Shown here one piece after another: positions 1-11,228 of a stretch of 64,000 nt of DNA. The notes under the pieces are model-generated. The model made no database searches, was not told the DNA's origin, and saw nothing but the letters and a program-made list of their open reading frames with translations. The position numbers and the translations under genes are program-made. The stretch's first letter is position 1; every line of letters begins with the position of its first letter. The stretch is taken from NCBI GenBank assembly GCA_039707465.1, contig CM077643.1, positions 199,603,605-199,667,604 of the forward strand, given 5' to 3'. This DNA comes from Rhabdophis nuchalis. Its lineage: Eukaryota; Chordata; Lepidosauria; Squamata; Natricidae.

Positions 1-1419
1 TAATGCCAAATTCTACTAATACTTATGTTGAAATTGTTAGATGGAAATAGCAAGTAGGTTAAAGATCTATTATCTACCTGTCTACCCATCCATCCATCGA
101 ACCAACCAACCCTCCATCCATTTGAATTCCTCTAATAGTAAAGACAATGTTCTTACAAATGGTGCGTGTGGGGGGGGGGTTGAGGTTACGCAAGGCTATG
201 TTAATTTATCTGCCTTTGTGATCATTGTATAATTTGTCTGTTTCGTGCTCTCACCAAGCACTAGAATTGATAAGTTAGATTTGAAACCAGCGTCATGCTA
301 GGAGAAAAACAGAAGAAATTAAAAGCAAACAAAATCTAACAGCTTGAAGGTACAAGTTGATTGAGTTTGACTTTCTAAAAAGTGTTTGTATTTCCTACTG
401 TGACTTCCCTGCTTTAATTGATGCTCAATCACAAGTCTAGTGTGCCTTCATACTGGTAGTTTACAAGACAGAATTGCCATAACTGTGGCAGAGAAAATTC
501 TGAGCTGAACAATAAATGCCTGTGCACTCAGGTCAACCCATTTAATTTCCCTTTCAAATCCAATTGTTTCCCCACTGTGCTTATTAGATGCAAGCATACC
601 GTCTGTATTTGAATGCACTGCCTTCATCACTTGGGCACTGTTTACCTGCTGCCTTGGCAATTACAGATGCATGTGTCTCTGTTCAGCCTGGCTGTAAGTT
701 TCCAAATAGGGCACCATTTAACATGTAACCAGAGCAGAAGTACACAGGTACACATAAAATAAGCACACTCTAATGAAAATGTGTTCAGTGAATCACCTGA
801 GACAGTGGAAGGGAAATCTCACCATTGCTAAGTGACTTAAGAATGCACTTAAAATATATCGGCTCTATTATCCTTTATGTTTTGAAAGAATGAATTCCGT
901 AGTGGTTTAGATTAAGGTGAGCACTAGTAGGAGAGAATTTAAAATTGTTGCTTCCAGCAGATTCATAGAAGGATGAATTCTAAATAGAACAAGTTCAGTT
1001 GACTTTTTCCAGCCTCCCTAGAAAAGATATCCGTTTGTTTGTTTGTTTGTTTGTTTGTTTGTTTGTTTGTTTGTTTGTTTGTTTTAAAAAACCTTATTGT
1101 TAGGTTAAATGTGGATATGAAGTTTATGGAATCGATAGTAATTAACACTGAGCTGAAAGCTGAAAGGGTTTGTTAAGCAAAGCACAGCGGAAGAATATGT
1201 TCAACTGCAAAACATAACATATAGAGGAAACATCCAGAGGAAAGCAATAAAACAAGACATGGTAAATTCACCAGAATGCCAATACAGGACAGAATATTGC
1301 ATCACTTCAATAATCATGAATCCCTCTTCCTTATCAAAGGCAGCCACAAATATTCCCCAGATTATTCTAACTATGTATAGCACATTTTCTGAGTAAGTTT
1401 ATAGATTGCGTTGGTCATC
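1..1419. other. AT-rich non-coding flank
   Basis: No gene or recognisable transposon is visible here. The open frames are short and have no family signature. Apart from a GTTT array near the end, it reads as ordinary intergenic or intronic DNA. Confidence 0.6.
1031..1084. repeat. (GTTT)n microsatellite
   Basis: About 13 uninterrupted copies of the tetramer GTTT, followed by an A run. The A run next to it suggests a former poly-A-type tail, but no element body is recognisable beside it. Confidence 0.9.
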
Positions 1420-1479
1420 TTGGAGAGAGAGGGAAACAGACAGACAGTCTTGGATTCAATGTTGCCCTTGCCTTCTTTG

Positions 1480-1618
1480 TGGTGTTGACGGAAAGTGACT
1501 GCCCCATGATCACCCAGCTCACTTTCTGCTTAAGGCAGGACTAGAATTCATAGTTGTCCAGTTTGTCCAGTCATCCAGCTTCTAACCCAGCACCTTAACT
1601 ACTATATCAACCTGGTTC
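1480..1618 (-). mobile_element. tRNA-derived SINE fragment (Sauria-like)
   Basis: Read on the minus strand this resembles the tRNA-related head of squamate SINEs. There is an A-box-like stretch (tagtagttaaggtgctggg) and, after about 30 bases, a B-box-like stretch (gaattctagtcctgcc), then the 'gctgggtgat' segment. The same head recurs at 55,637-55,725. The 3' tail is not clear, so this copy is probably truncated or diverged. Confidence 0.6.
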
Positions 1619-1689
1619 TCTGTACAAAATATAGGAGGTGTAAATTATTAAAACATTTGGAGATGATTCTCTAAGCACATCTTATTGGT

Positions 1690-2455
1690 CAGTTAGATGA
1701 AAGCAATTAAGAAACCTCCTTGGCATACAATTGTAATTCAAACTGGTCATTTATGTTTAAAGTTTTGGAAGACATGCCCTCTGTGGATAATTTTATTCAA
1801 GAGATTGAGTCAACATATACATCTCAGAAGGCCCATATTATTCTTAATGGCAATTTAACTAAATCATGTGAGATACAAAAGGGGACAAGACAAGAATATT
1901 CTCTGTCCCTGTTGCTTTTTATTTTGGTTCTCGAGGTGTTGAACAGAGACATTAGATAGGATGAGAAAATTATGGGATTGGAAATTTAAACAGAGATTTA
2001 CAAATAAAAGGCTTTTGCTGATGATTTAGTTTTGATTTTACAAGATCCTCAGCATTAGACTAAACACTTAATGAATAAATTAAAGGACTTTGGTGCATTA
2101 GCTGGCTTTAAAATAAATGAACAAAGAACAACTGTTGGTTAAAAATGTGAGTATACAAGATCAAGACACCCTGATGAAAAAGACTTGAGAAGAAGATTAA
2201 ATATTTGAGTATCATGTTGACTAATATGAATTGTATGCTGTTTCAGAATAATTATATTAAAATATGGAAAGACATTTTAAAAAGAAAAAGGAGAACAAAC
2301 TACAGGGGTGAGATGAGTGACATGAGTGAATTGGGAATTTCACTGATCATGCTGTTGAAACATATGAGTCATTAATGCTATGAGTTTACCTTATCTTTTA
2401 GTGATGAGCCTGTTTTTAAAGACAATGATGCCAAAAATAATGAAATTAATGCCAT
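1690..2455 (+). pseudogene. L1-type LINE reverse transcriptase relic
   Basis: Translation of 1,720-1,959 gives an RT segment of L1 type: ILNGNLTKSCEIQKGTRQ, then LLLFILVLEVLNRDIR, where the expected GCPLSPLLF is altered to a YSLSLLLF form. Past the first stop the same family continues: FADDL-like residues near 2,015-2,035 and 'KYLGI'-like and 'NNYIKIWKDILK'-like residues near 2,200-2,285. Several stops and indels make it non-functional. It is cut off at about 2,462 by a CR1/L2-group LINE. Only the RT domain is seen; neither ORF1 nor endonuclease is present. Confidence 0.75.
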
Positions 2456-2462
2456 GACACCA

Positions 2463-3150
2463 CAATGTTCAACACATATATGAAGCCGCTGGGTGAGATC
2501 ATCCGTGGTTTTGGGGTAGAGTATCATCTCTACGCTGATGATACTCAGCTGTATATATCTACCCCAAACCACCCCAACGATGCCGTAGCGGTGATGTGCC
2601 AGTGCCTGGAAGCCGTGCGGATCTGGATGGGAAGTAACGGACTCAGGCTCAACCCGACCAAGACCGAGTGGCTGTGGTTTCCGGCTGCCCGATTCAACCA
2701 GCTGATTCCATCGCTGGCCATAGGGGGCGAACATCTTGCCCCTGTGGATGGGCATGCAACTTGGGTGTCCTCCTGGATACCCGGCTGTCCATGGAAGATC
2801 AGGTGACAGCCGTGGCCAGGAGGGCGTTTTACCAGGTTCGCCTGGTATGCCAGTTGCGCCCCCTATTGGACCGGGATGCCCTTCGCACAGTCACTCATGC
2901 TCTCGTGACATCCCGACTGGACTATTGTCTACATGGGGCTCCCCTTGAGGTGCACCCGGAGACTGCAGTTGGTCCAGAATGCAGCCGCGCGAACAATAAT
3001 GGGAACCGCAAGGTTCACCCATGTAACACCGCTCTTGCGCGAGCTGCATTGGCTGTCTGTCGTCTTTCGGGTGTGCTTCAAGGTGCTAGTTATCATCTTT
3101 AAAGCGCTCCATGGCTCGGGACCTAGCTTGGGGAGAGGGAGCGGTCTAGA
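2463..3150 (+). pseudogene. CR1/L2-group LINE fragment, internally deleted
   Basis: The sequence matches LINE-1 of this window (7,768-12,310) from the RT motif region onward: FNTYMKPLGE, then LYADDTQLYIS, at 2,465-2,570. The frame then breaks repeatedly and the homology runs to 'KALHGSGPS' at about 3,126. There the copy jumps to the last 25 or so bases of the 3' UTR (ggggagagggagcgg), skipping the final ORF2 codons and most of the UTR. It is 5' truncated, as expected for target-primed reverse transcription, and inserted in the L1 relic. It ends in the ATT array. Confidence 0.85.
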
Positions 3151-3156
3151 AATTAA

Positions 3157-3270
<114 letters not shown>

Positions 3271-3271
3271 G

Positions 3272-6200
3272 CAAAAATCTGTGTTTTTGTATTTGCATTA
3301 CAATGTTGTCACTTGTCTTCCTTGTTTCTCTGATCAGTGTCTAAGTGTCATTTCCAAATATTCTGATCTATTCATGGCAAAAAAACAAACAAACCCCACC
3401 TAGCTCTAAGGATACTAGGCAGAATCCTTGTAGGTGGAGTTTAAAATACCTCCTCAAATATTTGTTATACTACACGTTTTCTCTTATGTTCTTCAAACTA
3501 CATAGCTTGCAGGGGGGGGGAAACAACCTCTGTTGTTTATTATGCATTCCTTTAAGATTTATTTGTGGAATTCACTCTATTTAGTGGAATAATTCCTTCT
3601 TGGTGTTTATACACAATAGGGTCACAATCCAAACTGCAGCTTCCAGGCACATCTATTATTATCAGACTGATAACAGTTATCATTCTCTCTCCAGAAATCT
3701 TTGTTACACAGAGGTAAAATAGGATTACAGTAAAACTGAGGAGTTCAAGTTAATTTTCTACCATTCAGGAATTGTTCACATGAACAACGGTATTAGAGGA
3801 ATTTTGTGTGCACAGATGGATGAATGTGAATGGGTCTGGGTACGTGTGCTTTAAAAGCATTCGGGACTAAATATTCTAATCCTTTTGTTTTCACATACTT
3901 CCTGGATCTTATTCCAGGCTTATTAAAATAAGAACCCCACAAAAGATTATTCAAATATTTGAACAATACAGACACACATTGCAGTCAATAAGAAAATATA
4001 CCTTAGCTGCATGCTGGCAAAATTGTCACTACTAGTGACAATTGTCAGTGTTAATGACAATTCTGTATAAATATACATAATGTCCATACAGATATGCATA
4101 AATATACATGCCTACATTAACATGAAATTCAGCATGCTCTCTTTCTTTAAAGAGGCAAATATATCTGCAAATTTCATTTATTTCTGCACTTTTAATGGTC
4201 CAATGAAGTTACACTTAGGCTTTATTCTTCATCAAGGCCTACTTTGTACATAAATTCCATCCATACTAACCAAAAGAAGGGAGAAAGTGCTACAATCATT
4301 TGTTTGATGTCCATGATAACCAGTGGAAGTGACAATTGGATTGGGCAATTCCAAATCTGCTTAGAGGTCAACAAATCAAATCATCCAATCATGATCCAAC
4401 CCTAATCTTATGACTGAACGCACCCCCATTTTTGAGAATTTTTGTGTACATTGAATACTCTGTGACAATGTTTGATGTGGCATGTATACTATTTCTTTTT
4501 CAGCAGAGAACAACAAACTTATGGAAACAAAAAGATGCAGGCATAGATTTGTTCCCTCTCTTGAAATAAATGGAGAATCAAGATGTGTACAAGCATCTTG
4601 TATTCTGGATGATTTCCTTTCCTCTCCTTCCTCTCCTTTCCTCCCCTCCTTCCCCTCCCCTCCCCTCCTATCCTCACATTTGCTTTGATTTTCTCTTTAT
4701 TTTGGACAAAGGGTATTATGTTTGAAATATTTTTTAATTAATCAGTTTCTCTTTTAAAAAAAAAGTCAGATAGTAAATTACTTTGGCACCTTGTCAAATG
4801 GCACAAATAAATTAAACCAAACATTGTGCAACATCCCACACCTTGCAAACAAGGAAACACGTCTTATTATTCAGTTTCTCTAGAGGCTTAGAGGGGTTTG
4901 TTCATTTTTTCTGTAGCCACTGCCAATATTATAACACAACTTTGGCTCTTCTGAAGTCTAATTCCTTTCCATTGAGACATTCAACTTTAGAAGACAATGG
5001 GTTTAGTGAAGCAGACATTAACATTCTGTATACATGTTTTCACCTTGAGAAAAATAACTGGAAAGGAAGTCCATTCTGATTTTATAAATATTAGAAAACT
5101 GGTCAAAACATATAAAATGAAAAGATTCAGACCAATCTCTGCAGATTAAAAATCTGTTGAGCTGAGATAAACAATTGTATTCCAATTTCTAATAATGTTC
5201 TCCCGTCGTCTGCTCCTTCGTTTTGCCACAGAGAACTTGAAAAGTTTGAATGTAGACATTCAAGGAGACTGTAATGGCACTATTTAGTTACTGAAGATGC
5301 TTAGTCACAGTTTGTGCTGGGATGTATATTTTCCTCAACCAGTTTCCCTTTTGATGAGTTTAAGCCCTACATTTTCTCACCGAGAAAAATGCAGCAAGCA
5401 GATAAAGAGATTAGTTTTCAATAATGGTTCAAACGGTGATCGTGACTAAATTTGCCTGAGGGATATACTAATCTCATTTCTGTTTTATTGCATGCCCTGA
5501 GGACAAGCCATACTCCAGTTCTGTCCATTTAGTTTCCTGAATTCCATTTTTTAAAGTCCACCACTATAATAATTAATTGAGATAGCTTTCATCAACTTGT
5601 ATTTAACTTGCCTTAGAAGCAGTTCTATTGCCTCTTAATAATCCACAATTTCTTTTCTCCTTCCTATCTGCCAAAGGGGGGGGGGGGGGGAAGGACTATT
5701 TTGCACTGTTTTCACACTTCTTTCTCCTGGTGTATGTATGTACCAGAGAAGGCATTCTCTTACTATTTGCAATTTAAATATATATTTTCCTTTTAAATAC
5801 AAAGTACTTCACAAATTCTGGACTATATGGATTTTCTCTTTCATGAACCCAGCGTGCTGTTGGATAATAGCTGGTTAAAACGTTCCTTTTAGAGGCGTCA
5901 CGTCTCTGCTCCATTCTAGTGAATGCGTTAGGAACACCTGCTTCATGCACCATTTAATGGTTTACTTTGAATATCACGTTTCAACAATTTATGCATATGA
6001 CTTTTAAATGTCATTGCTTTATAGTCCCTTCAGCACAGTGCAGCATTAGCTTCCTTTGTTTTTCTCCTCCCAATGGAGCCTCTCCCTTACACATGAGGAA
6101 GATGGCTGAGGGAGAGGGAGTCAAAGAAGTCATAAGTGCATCGAACTAGAGCGGGGCTTAAATTCTCTGGAAATTTATTTTCTGAAATCATCTGAGAATA

Positions 6201-6332
6201 TATCATTAGAATGTCAGCCCCATTCTAATATTTAGGAAACATTAATTATGAAGTCCTGAAAAATAACTAGGCAAAAAGTCATTTCTTTTCTGTTTATTCA
6301 CTGAATGAAAAAATTAGGAGACAAATGGGGAA
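3272..6332. other. AT-rich non-coding stretch
   Basis: No gene seen. It holds homopurine/homopyrimidine patches (CT-rich 4,615-4,672; G run 5,677-5,690) and short unsupported open frames. Nothing here matches the repeat families identified elsewhere in the window. Confidence 0.55.
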
Positions 6333-6738
6333 GTATTTGTATTTGTATTTATTAGTTTGTCAAACATGTACAAGATAGCAAGTATAAATATAAACATGGA
6401 TGTAAATGAAATAAATGAATACAAATAGATGGGGACAGTAGGACAGGGATGTTATGCACACTGGTGCGCTTATGCACGCCCCCTTTATGGACCTCTTAGG
6501 AATGGGGTGACGTGCACGGTAGACAGTTTAAGGTTGAAGCCATGAGGGTTGGCGGATGTAACAACAGTCAGGTAGAGCATTCCAGGCATTGGCCACTCTG
6601 TTGCTGAAGTCACATTTTCTCCAATCGAGTTTGGAGCAGTTTACCTTGAGTTTGTATCTAGTGGCATAGGGAGTTCTATTGTGAGTAGAGGAGTGGAGTA
6701 CTCTTCTTGTGAAGTACCTCTGGACTTGCTCAATCATA
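6333..6738 (-). pseudogene. CR1-group LINE 3' end (second family)
   Basis: The minus-strand frame at 6,528-6,737 ends an RT protein: IEQVQRYFTRRVL, YKLKVNCSKLDWRK, then FSNRVANAWNALP. The downstream 3' UTR contains 'catccctgtcctactgtccc' and ends in AAATAC repeats at 6,333-6,355. The same protein tail and UTR occur at 52,416-52,700, so this is a repeat family distinct from LINE-1/2/3. The copy is strongly 5' truncated. The 'NAWNALP' ending is typical of CR1-group LINEs; the exact family name is not known to me. Confidence 0.7.
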
Positions 6739-6802
6739 TTAATGATAATATTGCCATATCCAAATCCAAAAATGCTAGGGAATTCTTGGAATTTCTGAAA
6801 GC

Positions 6803-7060
6803 TTGGTATTTAGACAAGTGAGTCATCAGTGGGGATTAACGCTAGATACACAGGCAAGTAGGAAACAACAATCTAATCAAGGAACTACCAAGGAGAAAAG
6901 CAAACCTCCACCACCACCAAAATTGGCAAGGCAAGCTACTGTATACCAAAAGGGAGAAAACCTGCATTTACTCACACTTATGATGTTACCTAGCTGGGAA
7001 TTGGAACATCTCCAATCACACAACCAAGCTCGGAGAGCAACAAGGATTTCACACTGCCAC
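6803..7060 (+). mobile_element. Penelope-like or related repeat fragment with decayed hammerhead-like motif
   Basis: The part at 6,977-7,040 (tatgatgttacctagctggg ... caaccaagctcggagagcaac) matches 26,729-26,775 (aatgttacccagcgaggtaa ... aaccaagcttagagaccac). In the better copy the pattern is a stem GTTACC/GGTAAT followed by GAAA, which resembles a hammerhead core. Here GAAA has decayed to GGAA. The upstream 97-codon frame (proline run KPPPPPKLARQ) may be repeat-encoded, but I cannot identify it. Confidence 0.45.
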
Positions 7061-7767
7061 AAACAGTTGGAAAATTCTATCTCCAAAAACTTCTGACTTA
7101 TGTTATGTCAGTGACCACATTACATCACATTTCCATGCTGTGTCTTCTTTTTCCTTCAATAGGTCTTTATGAAAACTTCTGCAGATGAAACCAACAGCAG
7201 TTGTTTACATACTCGGATGGCAATAATCACCAGAATATAGGATATCCAACATTCATCTTCCCAGAGCTATCACAATTACCGGTATTTATTTGTTAGACAA
7301 AGGAATTCCCCTGCAGGAAGGAGGAATTTTTATGAAGTTAGGTTCATCTTTAAGGGTATAAAGATACTACTTTTGTTCTTTCTATTTTTTCTCTATCTCA
7401 TTCTGCTGTCATTCAATCAATAACCACATTGTTATATGACTTTTGGTTTTCATCCTTTTTATCCTCAAGTCAATCTATCAAAAAAACCTGGGTCCCACTT
7501 GATAAAAATGGAAAAGTCACTGGCAGGATACTATGGTATATATTTATAAGTGTTTGTTTGTTATGCTTTAATTGGATACTTTCTGAGCATAGACTTATGC
7601 CTTAATGACCTACAGACTTATGCCTTAATGACCTTATGCCTTTCCAGCCCCAAGGAGCTATGACTTAATACATATTTTAAGGACTGTTAAGGATTGTTTG
7701 GACTAAAAGTTATCGCTATGGCTTTAAATCACAAAGTATTTTAAGGGCCAATTAAATGCAACAAGTA
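7061..7767. other. AT-rich non-coding stretch
   Basis: No gene or repeat recognised. A short direct repeat (acttatgccttaatgacct) occurs twice near 7,590-7,640. Confidence 0.5.
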
Positions 7768-7976
7768 ATAATTTAATAATAATAATTTTTATTTATAACC
7801 CGCTCTCTCTCCCCGAAGGGACTCGAGGCGGGGCACAGGGAATTAAAAAGTTAGAAAAAATACAAAATTTAGAACAATAAACATACATAAATACTGACTA
7901 AAAGGCATATTAAACAGAAAACCCTGCGCTAAAATTCCCAAATATTTACTAAAAATCCCTAAACAATCAGAAGAGA

Positions 7977-10900
7977 CTATCCAAGGCTGGCCAAGCGAAA
8001 AAGATGTGTTTTTAGTTTCAGACGGAAGGAGCGGAGGTCCGTGGTAGTTCTAATATCGGGGGGAAGGTCGTTCCAGAGGGCTGGGCCCGCCACAGAGAAG
8101 GCCCTTCCCCTGGGCGTTGCCCGCTGACAAAGTCTAGTGGACGGCACCCAGAGAAGTCCCTCTCTGTGCGAGCGAATCGGCCGTGAGGATGTATGGGGCA
8201 GGATCCGATCCCGCAAGTAGCTAGGTCCCGAGCCATGGAGCGCTTTAAAGATGATAACTAATACCTTGAAGCGCACCCGGAAGACGACAGGCAGCCAGTG
8301 CAGCTCGCGCAAGAGCGGTGTTACGTGGGTGAATCTAGAAACACCCATAATTGCCCGCGCGGCTGCATTCTGGACTAACTGAAGTCTCCGGGTGCACCTC
8401 AAGGGGAGCCCCATGTAGAGAGAGTTACAATAGTCCAGTCGGGATGTCACGAGAGCATGAGTGACTGTGCGAAGGGCGTCCCGATCCAATAGGGGGCGCA
8501 ATTGGCGAACCAGGCGAACCTGGTAAAACGCCCTCCTGGCCACGGCTGTCACTTGATCTTCCATGGACAGCCGGGCATCCAGGAGGACACCCAAATTGCG
8601 CACCCCATCCACAGGGGCAAGATGTTCGCCCCCTATGGCCAGCGATGGAGTTAGGTTGTTGAATCGGGTAGCCGGAAACCACAGCCACTTGGTCTTGGTC
8701 GGGTTGAGTCTGAGTCCGTTACTTCCCATCCAGATCCGCACGGCTTCCAGGCACTGGCACATCACCGCTACGGCATCGTTGGGGTGGTTTGGGGTAGATA
8801 TATACAGCTGAGTATCATCAGCGTAAAGATGGTACTCTACCCCAAAACCACGGATGATCTCACCCAGCGGCTTCATGTATGTGTTGAACAGGAGAGGCGA
8901 GAGGACCGACCCCTGAGGCACCCCACAAGTGAGGGGTCTCGAGGTCGACCTCTGCTCTCCTGCCAACACAAATTGCGATCGGCCAGAGAGGTAGGAGGAG
9001 AACCACCATAAAACGGTGCCTCCCACCCCCAACCCCCCCAGCCGATGCAATAGGATACCATGGTCGATGGTATCGAAAGCCGCCGAGAGGTCTAATAGGA
9101 CCAGGATGGAGGAGCAACCCCCATCTCTGGCCCTCCAGAGATCATCCACCAACGCGACCAATGCCGTCTCGGTGCTATGCCCGGGCCGAAAGCCGGACTG
9201 GCGCGGGTCTAGATAATCAACTTCCTCCAGGTGACGGGGAAACTGTTGTGCCACCATACTCTCAACAACCTTCGCCAAAAAGGGAAGGTTGGAGACGGGA
9301 CGATAGTTGTTTAATAAAGCTGGATCCAAAGAGGGCTTCTTAAGGAGGGGCCTCACCATAGCCTCTTTTAGGGAAGCAGGCAAGGAACCCTCACTTAAGG
9401 ATGCGTTGACAACCTCTTGGAGCCAGCCTCGTGTCACCTCCCAGGATGCCAGTACAAGCCAGGAGGGACACGGGTCCAATAAACATGTGGTGGCTCGCAG
9501 TCGCCCACGTAACCTGTCCATATCCTCGGAAGAAACGGAGTCAAACTCCTCCCAGACAAGATCTGCCTCGCGGCATCCCACTGGGCCATCAATGGGGGCT
9601 AGCTCGTTCTGTATCTGAGCGATTTTCTCCTGCAGAAAAATCACAAATTCCTCTGCTCTACCCTGTAACGGGGCTTCCCGCACCCTCTGTTGAAGGAGGG
9701 AGCGGGTCACCCTAAACAGGGCAGCAGGGCGGTTGTCTGCGGATGCTATGAGAGTAGCACAATGATGGCATTTGGCCACTCTCAGCGCCACAATGTAAGT
9801 CCGTAAATGGGCTCTTACCTGTGTCCGGTCAGATTCGGATCGGGTAGACCTCCATCTTCTCTCTAGGCATCTCTTGTGGCGTTTCATCCCCCTCAGCTCC
9901 TCGGTAAACCAGGGGGCCAGGGTGGTTCGCCGCCACAAGAGAGGCCGCAAGGGCGCGACCCAATCCAAGGCTCCCGTGGCCGCAGTATTCCATGCGGCCA
10001 CGAGGTCCTCCATCGGGGCGCGGGTCAGGGGTACAGGAAGTGGCCCAAGCGCCGTCTGGAACCCATCTGGGTCCATAAGGCGCCTGGGGCGGAACCAGAT
10101 CGGTGACTCTGGTTCCGCCTCCCCGCGGTGGGGAGTAGCGGTTGGAAAGTCGAGCCGGAGAAGTGAGTGGTCTGACCATGACAAGGGCGTGATGACTATA
10201 TCCCCTATACCCAGATCACTCTTCCATTGGCCAGAGACAAAGATGAGATCCGGTGTATGTCCACCCACGTGGGTGGGGCCTTGAATTACTTGGGTCAGGT
10301 CCATGGCCGTCATGGAAGCCATGAACTCCTGAGCTACCCCGGATGATTCGCCCACCGATGGCAGATTAAAGTCCCCCATGACTAAAAGTCTGGGGGTCTC
10401 GACTGCCACCGTAGCGATCACCTCAAGGAGCTCGGGCAGGACTGCTGCTACATAGCGGGGAGCCAGGTATACAATCAGCAAGCCCAACTGCCTCCCTAGG
10501 CCCCACTTCACGCAGAGGGACTCACAACCGGTGGTCTGTGGCACAATGGTCTCTCTCGGCTCAAGACCTTCCTTTACAATGACCGCTACCCCACCACCCC
10601 TGCCTAGGGCCCGGGGCTGATGAAAAGCACGGTAGCCTGGTGGGCACATTTCAACGAGGGGAAGTCCACCCTCGTGGCCCAACCAGGTCTCCGCTATTCC
10701 TGCCAGGTCCGGCTCCCCCTCTGACACAAGGTCATGGATGAGGGGGCTTTGTTGACAACGGACCTGGCGTTGCAAAACATCAGCCTCAGGCCCTGGCTCT
10801 GTATTCCCTGACCACCTAGCCTGCGGGGGTTGTGACACCTGACCGTTTGTAACCAACGGCCACGTGTCCCCAACCGGGAGGATGGAACTTGCCTCTCCTC

Positions 10901-11228
10901 GGACCTGCCTCTCCCCACGACCTTCTGAATGGGAATGCCCTCCGTCGGAACGACTCGTGTTTCCCCCCCCCCTCACGGATCCTTCCGCTTCCCTCCGTCG
11001 CCTGCTGGCCTGGCCCTCTCTTTCTGACTGTTTGTACCCTCCCCCCTCCTCCCTGGAACCCCCTAAAATCCTAATTAAAAACCTCCCTAAAAAACCCCTC
11101 AACCTGCGCTTCGCCCACCTCTTCGGAATAATCAATCCATCATCGAGGTGGGCCCGTGTTAGACAGGAGGGCCAGGCCTGCGAGAGGGGAGACTCCCGCA
11201 GGTCAAGGAGGTCGCGCCTAGAGTACAT
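7977..11228 (-). CDS. LINE-1 ORF2: endonuclease-reverse transcriptase with hidden frameshift
   Basis: The 1,083-residue product would nick target DNA and copy the element RNA. An N-terminal basic, low-complexity region spans about residues 1-160. The APE-type endonuclease spans about 165-360 ([10 protein letters not shown] at 179, GDFNLPS at 285, SWSDHSLL at 350). The RT spans about 600-900: KEAMVRPLLKKP, LLDLSAAFDTIDHG at 711, GVPQGSVLSPLLF at 769, LYADDTQLY at 801. The first endonuclease strand ([14 protein letters not shown]) lies in another minus-strand frame at about 10,745-10,790. The cause is a run of five G on the plus strand (10,742-10,746) where LINE-2 and LINE-3 have six C on the coding strand. 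A second indel upstream must restore the frame. The open frame is therefore long but probably encodes a crippled endonuclease. No retroviral or host gene is implied. Confidence 0.9.
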   Translation of the reverse strand: MYSRRDLLDLRESPLSQAWPSCLTRAHLDDGLIIPKRWAKRRLRGFLGRFLIRILGGSREEGGGYKQSEREGQASRRRREAEGSVRGGGNTSRSDGGHSHSEGRGERQVRGEASSILPVGDTWPLVTNGQVSQPPQARWSGNTEPGPEADVLQRQVRCQQSPLIHDLVSEGEPDLAGIAETWLGHEGGLPLVEMCPPGYRAFHQPRALGRGGGVAVIVKEGLEPRETIVPQTTGCESLCVKWGLGRQLGLLIVYLAPRYVAAVLPELLEVIATVAVETPRLLVMGDFNLPSVGESSGVAQEFMASMTAMDLTQVIQGPTHVGGHTPDLIFVSGQWKSDLGIGDIVITPLSWSDHSLLRLDFPTATPHRGEAEPESPIWFRPRRLMDPDGFQTALGPLPVPLTRAPMEDLVAAWNTAATGALDWVAPLRPLLWRRTTLAPWFTEELRGMKRHKRCLERRWRSTRSESDRTQVRAHLRTYIVALRVAKCHHCATLIASADNRPAALFRVTRSLLQQRVREAPLQGRAEEFVIFLQEKIAQIQNELAPIDGPVGCREADLVWEEFDSVSSEDMDRLRGRLRATTCLLDPCPSWLVLASWEVTRGWLQEVVNASLSEGSLPASLKEAMVRPLLKKPSLDPALLNNYRPVSNLPFLAKVVESMVAQQFPRHLEEVDYLDPRQSGFRPGHSTETALVALVDDLWRARDGGCSSILVLLDLSAAFDTIDHGILLHRLGGLGVGGTVLWWFSSYLSGRSQFVLAGEQRSTSRPLTCGVPQGSVLSPLLFNTYMKPLGEIIRGFGVEYHLYADDTQLYISTPNHPNDAVAVMCQCLEAVRIWMGSNGLRLNPTKTKWLWFPATRFNNLTPSLAIGGEHLAPVDGVRNLGVLLDARLSMEDQVTAVARRAFYQVRLVRQLRPLLDRDALRTVTHALVTSRLDYCNSLYMGLPLRCTRRLQLVQNAAARAIMGVSRFTHVTPLLRELHWLPVVFRVRFKVLVIIFKALHGSGPSYLRDRILPHTSSRPIRSHREGLLWVPSTRLCQRATPRGRAFSVAGPALWNDLPPDIRTTTDLRSFRLKLKTHLFRLASLG

